Of a DNA stretch of 64,000 nt, positions 1 through 12,264 are shown in pieces (the first letter of the stretch is position 1; every line of letters begins with the position of its first letter). Made by a program: the position numbers and the translations under genes. The DNA comes from Pisolithus tinctorius. Its lineage: Eukaryota; Basidiomycota; Agaricomycetes; Boletales; Pisolithaceae. The stretch covers positions 1,674,001 to 1,738,000 of the forward strand of contig JANFAH010000005.1 of the NCBI GenBank assembly GCA_024663395.1, written 5' to 3'. The notes under the pieces are model-generated. The model made no database searches, was not told the DNA's origin, and worked only from the letters and a program-made list of their open reading frames with translations.

Positions 1-269
1 CTACCCATGAGTTGTGACTAAGTGTGACCACACTATGTGCTTTGGCCTTGCATGCAGCCTCAGCCTCCTGTCTCACCCTCTCTTCCTTGAGCTGGGCTTG
101 CTCCTGTCTCTCCACTTGCAACCAGGCTTCCTCTTGAGCCTTTGCCTTGCTTGCCCCAGATGGCCTGCTCATTGTCATCACTACTGACCTGCAGTTTGAC
201 ACTCATTGCCTGGGTCAGGTCAGGCAGCAGGTCTTGATCATATGGTGTTCTGGACCAGTGAATAGACAT
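1..269 (-). pseudogene. Antisense zinc-cluster cargo gene of element F, N-terminal part
   Basis: The start codon is at 269 on the minus strand and the frame runs off the window edge. The N-terminus (MSIHWSRTPYD, then LQVSSDDNEQAIW) matches the N-terminus of the cargo gene of element E at 38900, and a charged helix rich in Glu, Gln and Arg follows after one frameshift near position 150. The zinc-cluster part lies outside the window. Once element A is removed, this start codon is about 130 bp from the 3' LTR at 14278, the same spacing as in E. It lies opposite to the strand of its retroelement. Homology to E is directly visible; function is inferred. Confidence 0.6.
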
Positions 270-358
270 GTTGAAGTGGGGAACCATCCTGGAGTTGAAC
301 CAGTCTTAAGTTCACCAGTATTCAAGGTCAGACACCAAAATTTCATTCCCAGCACTGT

Positions 359-894
359 TGTCAAGTCTGGGCCTACTCCGACCAACTCTGACACTAGACA
401 AGGTCTGGAGAGTGGTTTGGAAGCAAGTCCGACACAAACAAACTGAACTCTGACTGGCGGAGTGTTGGCAGGAATGAAGTCCACCAGGACAAAGGCAGAG
501 TGGAGTGAGGGCATTGGGTTTAGCTCGTGCACTACCCCCTTGCATGATCTCAGCCCCCATATTTCAGAGGGAGAGTACAGACAGAGAGTCAGAGGTAACT
601 CCAACAGACAGAAGACAGAGACAGAGGGAGTAGGAACTAAGTTGATATTTGTACTGAAGAACAGTGGAGTATGATACATGCTTTTATACTACTACAGAGG
701 TACAGTAATCAGAATTGGAACTGACATATGGAGACTCATAAATTTCCAAGTAAAACTTCCTAGATGATGAATGAAGGGTAGATGGAGGACATACAAATGG
801 GTAACATAGAACACCCCAAAAAGGGAACAGTCCAGGTGCTGGACCATGTGGTGTGCATGCTGCAGGGTACCTGACTGCACACTGTCAGGGGGAA
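359..894 (-). repeat. 3' LTR of element A, inner part deleted
   Basis: The sequence matches the 734-bp family-1 LTR (best seen at 26309-27042) up to about 894. It then passes directly into the cargo gene, so roughly 190 bp of LTR, the polypurine tract and the cargo leader are missing. The junction shares only about two bases (AG) between the two parents. Confidence 0.8.
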
Positions 895-2117
895 GCAAAA
901 CCCCCCAGCCAACCCCTGGCCATGTCTGCGACTACTCCCAAGTTGCAGATGAAGAGCTGGTCATCCTCACCAATGACTCCACCAACACCAAGCAGAAGTC
1001 CACAGAGAAGGCATGCTGATGAGAGGAGGCTGAGTGGAGAGAGAGTGTGCAAGGCAGAGCACAAGGCCAAGCATGAGGAGGCCAAGAGGTGGAAGGCAGA
1101 GGAGGAGCAGTTGGAGGTGGAGCAGAAGAAGAGAGTGGAAGAGGAGTCTCAGAGGAGGAGGGCAATGGAGGAAGAGGAGGCTTGAAAGAAGAGGGTGGCA
1201 GAGGAAGAGGCAGAGAGGCAGAGGCAGAGGGCCCAGGCCTGGCAGGACGAGGCTGTGCAAAGGTGAGTAGCAGACTACTGTGAGTCAGGCAGAGCTGACC
1301 TATATTTTTTTTGACTTTATGTTATTTCAGGTTAAGCAGGGTGGTGTATGACATTAACACTGCCCAGAAGGTCCCTGGGGCCTCTGTGGTGGTCACTGCA
1401 ACCAGGAGAGCCCCCTGCACTCACTGTATAGCAAGTCTGACAGTGGGGCAGTGCAAGCCAGGGCAAGGTAAGACCAGGGCCTGCATGCCCTGCCACAACA
1501 AGAAGAAGACATGCAGCTGGATGTGGGAAGAGGCAGCAGTGGGGCCTTCACAGAAGAGAGCAGGGACAGGGAGCTCCTGAGGGGAGAAGAAGAAGAGGAT
1601 GTGAGGGAAGGGAAAGGAGAAAGCGACAGAGATGGAGGAAGCAGATGACAAGTGGGAGATAGGTGGAGAAGATGAGGAGGAGCCAGAGACACCACATGAG
1701 GGACCCTCAGGAGCAGGGGTCTCCTTCTGGTGGGTGGAGTGGGAGTGAGAGTGGCAGCTGCAGGCTGCAAAGAGGTATGCAGAGGCACATGAGAAGGCTG
1801 CAACAGTCTTTGAGAGGATGGCAGGGGCAGCGGAGCAGATGGTGGAGGCCATGGAGCAGACAGCCAATGAGTGGGGGCTGTACCATGAGTGGGCAGAATG
1901 GGCAGAGATGAGGAGGAGGGAGGATGTGCAAGAGGCCAGGATGGCTGAGCTCAAGTGCACAGGTGGTGGTTGGAAGAGGCCTCAGTCGGAGGCAGCGGAG
2001 GACAAGAACAAGGAAGCAGACAAGGGTGTGGAGGGGGATAACGAGGAAGAAGTTGATGGAGAGCAGGAGGGCAGTGAAGAACAGGAGGGTGGCAGAGAGC
2101 AGGCAATGGAAGAATAG
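894..2117 (+). pseudogene. Antisense C6 zinc-cluster/coiled-coil cargo gene, element A copy
   Basis: The gene is encoded opposite to pol. The start codon was lost in the LTR/cargo deletion. Exon 1 (about 894-1262) holds the LVILTNDST motif and a Glu/Arg/Lys-rich helix. An intron with GTGAGT and TTTCAG borders occupies 1263-1330. Exon 2 encodes VVYDINTAQKVPGASVVV, then a cysteine cluster C-x2-C-x8-C-x9-C-x2-C-x6-C ending in CSW, close to fungal Zn2Cys6 spacing. A second helical region (WYHEWAEWAEMRRRED type) and an acidic tail ending in MEE follow. Stops at several TGA codons lie where sister copies have CGA. No signal peptide or membrane segment is visible. A DNA- or chromatin-binding role is inference. 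Confidence 0.65.
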
Positions 2118-5100
2118 AGTTGTTTTGTTTTGTTTTTAGTTTGTATATTTTTTGTACTACTATGAAATAGACTTGTGACTTGTTTGTGATTCTGAGAAGT
2201 GAAACAGATAAGCAGAGAAAATTCTAAAGTACTTAAGGTGATTTGGTACAGGGCGGAGTTGGCCTGTGGAGGAAGGTTATGTGGGCAGAGTACTATGGTG
2301 GAGGTTGATATGGGCCAGGTTTGTGCAGATAGCATTCATGGAAAGCAGAGACTAGGTCAGAGGTGTGATCCAGCTCAGTTGCAAGCAACCAAGAGGTTTC
2401 TTCATCAGTGTTCTTGTAACCAGCCCAGTGGACCAGATACAAGAGTTGATGGTGGTGGCGATGGTGGTCCACCTTAGAGTCAAGTATCTCTGATACTTTG
2501 TACTCAAGGTCACCATCAACATCCACTGGCAGAGGTGGAGGTTGTTGATGGTTTGGGAAAGGGGTTAGCTGCTGCAGCTTCCAGTTGTGAGACATGGAAG
2601 ACCAGATGTACCAAGTGCATAGAGTCAGGGAGCTTAAGGGTGATGGAGTGCATACCTGGCCTGGCCAAGATGGTGAATGGACCTAAGTACTTTTCAGAGA
2701 GTTTTTCCAAAGGACAGGTGGAGCAGAAGTACTTGGCTTTGATGTAGGCCTGTTCTCCAACCTTGAACTCAGGCAGAGGTATGCATTTGGCATCTGCTGG
2801 GCCCTGGTAGTGCTGTTGAGCAGTGGACATTTTGGAGCAGAGGGAGTCATGAAGGGTGGAGAGCTCAATGATGTAGTCATGAGCCCTTGGAGAGGTGAAG
2901 TCTTAGTCAGGGACCACAGAAGGTTTGGATGGTATCCCTTGTTAGCAAAGAAGGGAGAAACTCCAGTAGTCACACTTGGTGTGTTGTTGAAAGTGAACTC
3001 CACTAGAGGTAACAACTTGGCCCAGTTGTCTTGTTGGTAATTACAGTAGACATGAAGGTACTGCTCGAGGGTCTGGTTCATTCGCTTGGTCTGGCCATCG
3101 CCTTCTGGGTGGTAACCTGAAGTGAAGTGAAGATGCATATCAAGGGCCTTTCCTAGAGAGCGGAAGAAGTGTGAGATGAACTCAGGACCTCTGTCAGAGG
3201 TGACATTAGCTGGTACTCTGTGCTTGGAGAAGACATGGGTAAGGAAGAGCTTAGTGAGTTTGGCAGAGGTGATGGAGTTGTGAGTGGAGATGAACACTGC
3301 TTGCTTTGAGAGGCAGTCCACTACCACAAGTATGGCAGAGTAGCCATTGGAGTTGGGGAGGTGTTCAATGAAGTCCATGGAGATGGAGTTCCAAGGTCTC
3401 TCCAGGATGGGGAGTTGCTTCAGTAGACCATAGGGGCAGTGGCACAGAGTTTTGCTCTGTCCACAGGCTGTGCAAGACCTGATGTATTCTTTCACATTGG
3501 AGCAGAGATTGGGCCACATGTAGTCCCTGCAGACAAGTTCTAGGGTGTGGTTTTGCCCAAAATGGCCTGCTAGAGGATGGTCATGCTTAAACCAAAGCAC
3601 TTGAAGGTGGAGGTCATCAATGTCAGGGACAAAGATGTGACCATCAAGGCAGAGTAGACCATTGGAGTCCAGGGACCACTGAGGCTTAGTTGGAGTTGGA
3701 AGATGGCTGGCAGAGACAGGATTGGATGGTAGGGTGGAGATGATGTCAGAGTGCAAGCACTCAACATCAAAGACCATGGGAGCATGGAGTACAGGTGCCA
3801 TGAGGGTGGTGGTATGGAGGGATGATGTGAGTTGCTCCTGTGTAAACATAGGGTGGAGATTGTGAGGATTTACCTGCACGTAGTCCCTATCCCCCCCTTT
3901 TGGGTAGACATCCCAACGTCACATAAGTGCATCAGGTTTGGCTCCAAGGTGGCCAGGTCAGAAGCAGATGGAAAGGTTGAACTGGGAAAGGTACTCCAAC
4001 CAGTGGGCCTGTTGACGAGTGAGGACCTTAGAGGTGGAGAAATACTCAAGGTTTTTGTGGTCCATCACCATGTCAACAGGTAAGGCAGAACCTTCTAGGT
4101 AATGCCACCAATGGTGGAAAGCCTCAAAGATAGCCAACAGCTCCTTGTTGTGGGTATCATAGTTGAGTTCTGGCATGGTCATGGTGTGGGAGTAGAAAGC
4201 AACTGGGCAGAGTTCACTGTCAGAGCAGGTGATCAACGAAATGCCAGCAATGGCATAGTCAGAGGTGTCGGTTTCCACTGTAAGTGGAGCATCAGGGACC
4301 CAGTGAGTGAGAACAGGAGTGGAGCTGAAGGCATCCTTCAGGCAGAGGAAAGCAGAGTGGCACTCCTTGGAAAAGTTCCAAGGAGCACCCTTTCAAATGA
4401 GGTGAGTGAGAAGAATGATGATGTCAGAGTAGTTATTAATGAATCATCTGTAGAAGTTCATGAAGCCAAGGAAGGACTGGATGTCTTGCACCTTCTGCAG
4501 CTCAGGCCAGTCATGGACTCCCTGAACCTTCTCAGTGGACATGGTGAGACTGGAAGGAGAAAGAACATAACTGAGGTACTCAACAGAGTCAGAGTGAAAC
4601 TCGCACTTCTCTGGCTTGGCATAAAGCCCATGCTTTCGAAGGCAGCAGAGTACCTCTTTTACATGTCTGCAATGCGACTCCACATCCTGCAAATAAATTA
4701 GGATGTCATTGAGGTATACCATGACACAGACATCAAGCATGTCTGCAAAGATACTATTGACAAATTGCTGGAAGGCCACAGGCACATTAGTCAGACTGAA
4801 TGGCATTACCTGCCACTCATAAGAACCATAACAAGTGTGGAAAGCTGTTTTCCATTCATCTCCATCTGTGATACAGACTAGATGATAGGCATGGCAGAGG
4901 TCGATCTTGGTGTAGACTTTAGCATGGCTTGGAGAGTCGAGTAGGTCAGAGATGAGTGGCAGTGGATAGTGATCTTTTTTCATGATTTTGTTGAGTCCTC
5001 AATAGTCTATGCAGAGGCAGAGTGAACCATCCTTCTTCTTTATGAAGAGGACAGGGGCACCATGAGTGGAGGTGGACTGCTTGATGAAACCATAGCCGAG

Positions 5101-5743
5101 ATGCTTGTCAATAAAGGTGCAGAGAGCTTCAAGCCCTGGCAGAGACAGAGAGTAGATTGTGCCAATGGGTGGAGAGGCTCCTTCCTTGAGGTTGATCTTG
5201 AGATCAAATGAGTGGTGTGGTGGAAGTTCAGTAGCCTTGTCTTTACTAAAGACATCGGCAAACTCATGATACTCAGGAGGGACCAAGGAGAGGTCAGGAG
5301 GCAGAGAAGAAGTGGAGGACACACAAAGCTTCACATCATCAGTGGAGAGCTGTAAGCAGAACTGTCTAGAGCCAGGGAGAGCACAGGCTCTGACATATGC
5401 AGCAGTGTTGATGAGTGAGATGAGTGGAGCACAGTGCAGCAAGTCTGTCAGAGGTGCAGTCAGAGCTGCAGATGGAACAGAGGGTGTTGGATCTGGAGCA
5501 GAGGTTGCAGTGGAAGGTGACAAAGGCACCTGGGGTGTTGGCATTCCCTGTAATGATGGTTTGAATGATATACTGCCCAGTACCCAGTCAATCGACAGAT
5601 TGAATTGGGTGAGCCAGTTGTGTCCTAACACCAGTGAACATGAAGAATCCAATGGAGTAACATAAAACAAAATGGAATTGACATTGCCAGAAGGAAAGCA
5701 GAGGGAAAAATCTACTTCTTGGGAAATGTCAGCATTTGTACTA

Positions 5744-7326
5744 CAGTGGCTCACAAAATTGTCCCAATGTTTGCATGTTTTTCATTAATCATGGTGTAGC
5801 AAGTGAACTATCATTATTGAGTCCAAGGTGTTGGTGGACAGATTAAAGCAGCTGGTCATGGCTCTCTGATGAGCCATATTACATAATATTTGGATAGAAA
5901 CTGATGACAGAATACCCAAATGAAAATGAGAGCTCATTGGGACAATTATGTAACTTTGTGATATACTGGAGATGTAGTCCTTGGGAACACATAGAAAACA
6001 TGGTGAGAAGCTCACCAATGCTTACATAATGTATTACATGGTCTATTACTGAATGATTTGTCAACAAACAAACAATGCCAAACAGTGATTTTGCACCCCT
6101 AAGCCTCCTTGCTGTAACACAAGTCAAGAAATCACCATTCTGGCTCATCAGGGACATTCTGTCAGGGCAACCTCAGCAAATGCTGGTGTACACTATAGTA
6201 TAATCAATAGAATATGCTATCAGAACCATTGGTCTCTTCAGAAACCTGATGGAAGTCATTTCCTGCACTGTTTCCCCACCAATGCCCCATGTGTCCTGGA
6301 ACTAATAAGCATTGTGAGAGCTGAGAATGATGTGGAGGTCCAATCTGGCATTCATCCTATCATAAACAAACCAACCACCCATTAACTAGTGCATTTCTGT
6401 GAAGGGGAAACTGGTATGGAGGTCAGGGTGAAGCACAACCCTCTCTCACTCCAGGTACCATGGGAGGGATATGCTACTGAGCTACCAGGTTGCACATTCC
6501 TGGCCTTCTATTTGGCACTGGATATTTCCTTTAGTCATATATGACCAAATAACTCCTTCCCAGTGATCCCCAGTTCAGCTCAGAGTACAGTCTGGCCAAC
6601 CCTCCCATGATACTGGGAGTGCCCAGGAGGGTTGTGCTTCACCTGAGCCTTCAGGCAAGCTTTTCTTCAGCTGTGATGTAGTAGTTAGTGGGTGACTGGT
6701 TTGTTTATGATAGGATGAATGCCAGATTGGACCTCCACATCATTCTCAGCTCTCACAGTGCTTATTAGTTCCAGGACACATGGGGCATTGGTGGGGAAAC
6801 AGTGCAGGAAATGACTTCCATCAGGTTTCTGAAGAGACCAATGGTTCTGATAGCATATTCTATTGATTATACTATAGTGTACACCAGCATTTGCTGAGGT
6901 TGCCCTGACAGAATGTCCCTGATGAGCCAGAATGGTGATTTCTTGACTTGTGTTACAGCAAGGAGGCTTAGGGGTGCAAAATCACTGTTTGGCATTGTTT
7001 GTTTGTTGACAAATCATTCAGTAATAGACCATGTAATACATTATGTAAGCATTGGTGAGCTTCTCACCATGTTTTCTATGTGTTCCCAAGGACTACATCT
7101 CCAGTATATCACAAAGTTACATAATTGTCCCAATGAGCTCTCATTTTCATTTGGGTATTCTGTCATCAGTTTCTATCCAAATATTATGTAATATGGCTCA
7201 TCAGAGAGCCATGACCAGCTGCTTTAATCTGTCCACCAACACCTTGGACTCAATAATGATAGTTCACTTGCTACACCATGATTAATGAAAAACATGCAAA
7301 CATTGGGACAATTTTGTGAGCCACTG
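5744..7326. mobile_element. Long-inverted-repeat (foldback) DNA element, Tc1/mariner-like ends
   Basis: The element begins CAGTGGCTCACAAAATTGTC and ends with its reverse complement. It is flanked by TA at 5742-5743 and 7327-7328, and the uninterrupted sister sequence is at 24701-24725. The two arms (5744 to about 6385 and about 6685 to 7326) are almost perfect reverse complements with no length change (paired positions sum to 13070). Weaker pairing continues to about 6480/6590. No transposase can be read. TA duplication and CAGT ends fit the Tc1/mariner superfamily, and a non-autonomous status is inferred. Confidence 0.85.
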
Positions 7327-7345
7327 TACCATCGAACAAGCGGAG

Positions 7346-8081
7346 TGTCAAGTCTGGGCCTACTCCGACCAACTCTGACACTAAACAATGTCTAGAGAGT
7401 GGTTTGGAAGCAAGTCTGACACAAAGGAACAGAACTCCAACTGGCAGGAGTGGTGGCAGGAGCGAAGTCCACTGAAGCAAAGGCAGAGCAGAGTGAGGGT
7501 GTTGGGTTTAGCTCGTGTGCTACCCCCTTGCATGATCTCAGCCCTTGTATTTCAGAGGGAGAGTACAGACAGAGAGTTGGAGGTAACTCTGACAGACAGA
7601 GGTCAGAGACAGAAGGAGTAGGAACTAAGTTGATATTCATACTGAGGAATGGTGGAGTATGATACATGCTTTTATACTACTACAGAGGTACAGTAACTGG
7701 AATCGGAACTGACATATGGAGACCCAGAAATTTTCAAGTAAAAACTTCCTAGATGATGAATGAAGGGTAGATGGAGGACATACAAACAGGTAACATAGAA
7801 CATCCAGAAAAGGAAACAGTCCAGACACTGGACCATGCAGTGCACATGCTGTGGAGTACCTGACTGCACACTGTCAGGGAGAAGTCTGAAGGTAGTCACA
7901 TGACCCCTCAGAGAACAGTCCACTCAGTCTGGTAGGAGAGTAACACAAGTCTGACAGCAGTCAGAGTGGAGATGGTTTGTAACCAACAGAAGTTGGGCAG
8001 AGTTGGTGCAGAGTGAGCAAATGACCAGCAGAAGAGGGTGTGGAGTGAGTAAAGACTTAGAGTGAATGCATGGTTATGACA
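7346..8081 (-). repeat. Solo LTR, family 1, inside pol of A
   Basis: A complete LTR starts TGTCAAGTC and ends GGTTATGACA. Its 5-bp duplication is CGGAG on the left and TGGAG on the right; the single difference is a CpG transition. It lies 20 bp from the foldback element, in sequence that is continuous in element B. Confidence 0.9.
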
Positions 8082-8331
8082 TGGAGCAGAATTGGCAGAG
8101 AAATGGAGGAAACAGGAATAGCATACTTTTTGATTATGGATGGGTCTACAAAACAATGAGAAGAGCTGGAATTGATCAATGCAGAAACACTATCAACAGA
8201 ATAACCAAGAATTACAGACAGAAGTAAGGAATTGGGACTAGAGAGAGCAGACACATTGAGTCAGATGTCCAGTTGTGCACAGTTGGGATCAATGCTTCCT
8301 CCAGGCTGTGCAAGCTCCCTGGAGGAGCAGA

Positions 8332-9459
8332 CTAATTTTTTGGCTCTGCCTTCTCTGCAGGCAGAGGAGGCAGAGTTCCAGCTGTAGCTGCACAGGCTTT
8401 GGCTGCATGGGAGGTAGACTTGGGACAGTCTTTGGCAGAGTGGCCAGCCTTGCCACAGAAGAGGCAGAGGTTATTCTTCATCCTGTGCTGGTGTTCAGCA
8501 GAGGTGAGTTTGCCATCCTTACCCAGAAGATGGGCAATATCAGACTTGGATGCATCAGGCTTGGGCAGATCTTTCTGTTTGCCCTTGCCTTTGGTGTTGG
8601 ACTTTGGAGCAGAGGCAGAGGACAATGATTTAGACTTGTTGTTGGAGCTGGAGGACTGTGACTTGTTGGTGGTGGACTTGGTGGTGTGTGAAATTTCTGC
8701 TTTATGTTCCCAGTAGTGTGCATCGATAGTCTGGGCAAGTTCATGGAGTTGTGCCAGAGTAGACAGCTTTCTGACTTGAGTGATCTTGTCTTTGATGCAG
8801 TCTGGAAGTCTGCTATAGAAGTGGTGGCAGAGTGCACCGACACCATAGTCCTTGACCTGTGAAGCCCAGTGATTGAACTCCACAACATATTTGGTAATTT
8901 GAGAGCCATCCTTCATAGTAAGGTTCTCAAGTTGTTGGATGGCATCCACTATGGCATCATGTGGACCAAAATTAGTTGTGAGCTCTTGTAAGAATTTGTG
9001 ATAGTCATCCATCCAGAGTGGGTGGTCATAATTGTCAGAGCCATCAAAGGTGTCAGGCTTGCAGACTTTGGTTTTTGGAGCAGAGTCCCCAGTGTGTGAA
9101 CTAGACCATGCAAGTGCATGGACAGCTCTAGCAAGAGCTATGAGGGGATCCTCTGGTGGCTCAGCTGGGTCTTCAGGGACATCCCCATCACCACTGCCCC
9201 TGCCATCAGGATCACCATCAGGATAATCAGGGTCAGGGTCAGGTCCATCATCTCAATTATGAGGAGACAGAGTATGGAAGGTCGTTGGGTGGAGGTTGGA
9301 GTGACCAGCTTGTGAAGCGCTCTCACCTTCAGCATGAGAGTGGCATCAAGCAGAGAATGATTGGAACTGTTCAACAATGGAAGGGAGTTGATGTGGATTA
9401 GCTAGTGCAGCAGCGAGGTTCTCGGTGACCTCTCTCTGGGATTGAGCTTGAGTTCTCAT
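8332..9459 (-). pseudogene. gag: gag of element A with internal deletion
   Basis: The start codon at 9459 gives MRTQAQSQREV, matching gag of B. A capsid-like region, a Ser/Lys-rich linker and a zinc knuckle CLFCGKAGHSAKDC (C-x2-C-x4-H-x4-C) follow, and the frame stops at TAG just after the A AAA AAT heptamer. About 53 codons present in B (from PKKLHEF to DLLNPN) are missing between FDGSD and NYDHPLW, near 9038. At least two stops interrupt the N-terminal part. Gag would form the capsid and bind RNA; this copy cannot. Confidence 0.85.
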
Positions 9460-9506
9460 AACAGTGTAAGTTTTTGGAGGACAGAAAATGAGATCATACA
9501 AGTGTC

Positions 9507-9517
9507 AGTACAAATAT
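9507..9517 (-). other. Self-complementary primer-binding site of element A
   Basis: Adjacent to the 5' LTR, 11 bases (AGTACAAATAT on the plus strand) correspond to the site that in H1 is complementary to the predicted mRNA start. Here one CpG has mutated. No tRNA 3'-end complement is seen. Confidence 0.5.
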
Positions 9518-10334
9518 ACTGTCAAGTCTGGGCCTACTCGACCAACTTTGATGCTAGACAAGGTCTGGAGAGTGGTTCAGAAGCAAATCTGACACAAACG
9601 AACTGAACTCCAACTGGCAGAGTGTTGGAAGGAATGAAGTCCACTGGGACAAAGGCAGAGTGGAGTGAGGGCATCAGGTTTAGCTCATGTGCTACCCCCT
9701 TGCACAATCTCAGCCCTTGTATTTCAGAGGGAGAGTACAGACAGAGAGTTGGAGGTAACTCCAACAGACAGAAGACAGAGACAGAGGGAGTAGGAACTAA
9801 GTTGATATTCATACTGAAGAACAGTGGAGTATGATACATGCTTTTATACTACTACAGAGGTACAGTAATCAGAATTGGAACTGACATATGGAGACTCATA
9901 AATTTTCAAGTAACACTTCCTAGACAATGAATGAAGGGTAGACAGAGGACATATGAACAGGTAACATAGAACACCCCAAAAAGGGAACAGTCCAGGTGCT
10001 GGACCATGTGGTGCACATGCTGTCAGGGGGAAGTCTGAAGGGTAGTCACATGACTCCTCAGAGAGCAGTCTGCATGGTCTGGTTGAAGAGCAGTACAAAT
10101 CCAACAGCAGTCAGAGCAGAGATGGTTCATAAACAATAGTGGTGCTCAAGGTGGCACTGGAAGCACTCTGGAAGTGCTCTGTCTGTGTTCTGGCACTGGC
10201 TCTGGAAACATGTTCTGGCCACTACATTTTCAACTCCAACAAGCTGAACAGTGTGGCATCCTGTCGGACTCAAAATAAATTACAGTAGTTTTAGCAGTAT
10301 ATCAAATAATTAAATAGCTAAGTCTTGAAGAACA

Positions 10335-11804
10335 ATGCCCTGCGAATCTCTCTGCAAAAATCTCCTCAGACAACTTGATGAAGCTAGCTTGGAAGTAGCA
10401 ATGGCCAGGCTGGAAAATGCGCATCGTGAAATTGATAGTAGCGATAATAGCAATTCAACCGCAACGTACGGGGATTCCAATTCATCTCAGAGCATCCTCT
10501 TCATTACTCCGCCATCTCCGATCTCTCCGATCTCGATGGATTCCAACTCCAGTGTTTCTGATGATACAGACTCGACGGTTGAGAGGGATAGGCGGTGTGG
10601 ACGGCTCCTGAATGCGATTGAGGCTCTGAAGGACAAAGTAGAGCGTGTGTGGGTTCTTGAAAAACCCACTGTACCATTGATGCGGTCATTGCAGCTCGGC
10701 CTGCTCGACCATTTTGCTGACCATCGCCCTCATCTGTTCCTTAGACGCCTTCGTGTATGGCCAGAAGTTTTCGATCGCATCCTCGATCAAATAAGTAGCC
10801 ACCCAATATTTCATAGTAGCTCTGAAAATTGTCAGTTGCCGGTTGCCATTCAACTTGCAACTTTCCTTTTCTGTGCAGGGCATTATGGGAATGTGGCATT
10901 GCCAGAGGATGTGGCCCAGTGGGCTGGGGTTAGTGTGGGATCGGTGATCAATTTCACCAATCGGGTCATGGTCGCAATACTGGATGAGCACGACACATTT
11001 GTCAATATTCCCCCTCATTACTCGGAGGATATGGAAAGAGCGCGTACCTTCACTGAATCGCAGACATGTCCGGCATGGAGAAACAGAGTCTTCGCTGCAG
11101 ACGGCTCATCGATTCCGCTCTTCGAAAAGCCCCAAATATTTGGGGAGAGCTTCTATGACAGAAAATCAAGGTATTCGCTCAATTGTCAGGTGTGTATTCC
11201 AATGCATGCAGAATGGAATACTTACCGCTCATAGCTTGTTATCATGCCGCACAACCTTCTTGTGGTTGACTATGGGCTTGGTCACCCTGGAAGCGTCCAT
11301 GACGCATGGGCATTTCAAGGTACTCGCATCGCATCACGACCAGGAGACCTTATCCCTGAAGATCATTGGACCTGGGTGGATAGCGCATATCCCACAGAGG
11401 AATGGTGCGCTGTTCCTTTTAAAAAACCCAAGGGCGGGCGGCTATCTCGTGATCAGAATTTATATAACAAATATCTTTCTAAGGTGATACTTACCTCGTA
11501 CTGGTATGCATGCTAATCGCATTGAAAGGTCCGTGTCCGGGTTGAGCATGCATTTGCTGCCTTGAAGGGTCGATTTCAGAGTCTCCGCGAGCTGCGCTTG
11601 AAAATCCGGAATGAGAGGGATGTTAAAGTCGCAGTTTACTGGGTAATGTGTTGCATCATCTTACATAACATGGTGATCTGTTTTGAGGAGGAGATGGTTG
11701 GCAGCGTCGAGCCCTCGAGTCGGTGGGCAATGGAGGAGGGGTCAGGCCAACAGGACGGTGACATGGTCGTGGTAGGAGAGGCTGTGGGAACACCAGGTCA
11801 GTGA
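10335..11804 (+). CDS. PIF/Harbinger transposase (DDE_Tnp_4 type), three exons
   Basis: Start codon at 10335; exons 10335-11189, 11235-11483 and 11529-11804 give about 459 residues. Introns of 45 nt each have GT-AG borders and preserve the frame. The N-terminus is Ser/Asn/Asp-rich. The middle has HYGNVALPEDVAQWAGVSVG, a helix-turn-helix-like block. The nuclease block starts at FAADGSSIPL (first Asp), continues through LLVVDYGLGHPGSVHDAWAF (second Asp) and ends at VRVEHAFAALKGRF (Glu). It cuts and pastes the element with the help of the Myb-like partner on the opposite strand. No internal stop remains after splicing, so it may be intact; activity is untested. Confidence 0.85.
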
Positions 11805-12264
11805 TTTCGAATGAGGCTGTTAGATGAGCTGTTCCAATATCTGGGGTGTGAACGTACCTAGTGTAAACAGACCAAAACAGTCGCCATATAAAGTTGAGGG
11901 AGCATAGCTAGCGATGCTGTAGGAATCAGCTGAGTCCCACCTGTTGATGATGAGGGTGCTGATGACGAGGGTGCGTAAGGGGTCTTCACAGGATCTGGGT
12001 GCTTTACGACTGACCTTGGAGAAGTCACTTACAATACCACACGCATTCTGCAAATGAAATGTACCCTACATTGCATCTTGATACAGTGTTGGGGTGAGTA
12101 CGGGGGAGACGGAGAAGTAATACAGTACAGGGCGAGCATGTACTTAACGATCGTGTGATGCACTGGGACTGAGACACAAGTACAACAAAGAAGACGACGA
12201 GCCAAGCCAAGATGCGACAATGGATTTAAAAAAAAAACAGATGTGATCACGAAGGGTGGCTGGC
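11805..12264. other. Intergenic spacer between the Harbinger genes
   Basis: About 460 bp between the two convergent genes. I see no coding frame, repeat or RNA gene; it should hold the 3' untranslated regions of both genes. Confidence 0.5.

Larger units (their letters stand above)
2293..8340 (-). pseudogene. pol: pol of element A (PR-RT-RH-IN-chromodomain), interrupted
   Basis: Read on the minus strand from about 8340 the frame gives a protease region, then after two insertions (8081-7346 and 7326-5744) RT, RNase H (near 4250-3960), integrase with an HHCC finger (near 3560-3470) and DDE core, and a chromodomain ending at 2293 in the H-KPGPYQ type tail. The RT active-site tetrad reads YLND instead of YLDD near 4710, and many stops are present. 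Homologous blocks line up with pol of H1 (58764-62493). The product would have been the enzymatic polyprotein of a chromovirus. The copy is dead. Confidence 0.85.

Noticed and set aside
5785..6157. Identical small reading frames on both strands at 5785-6157 and 6913-7285
   Set aside because: They are the two arms of the palindrome read in mirror image; no start context, domain or codon conservation supports a gene.
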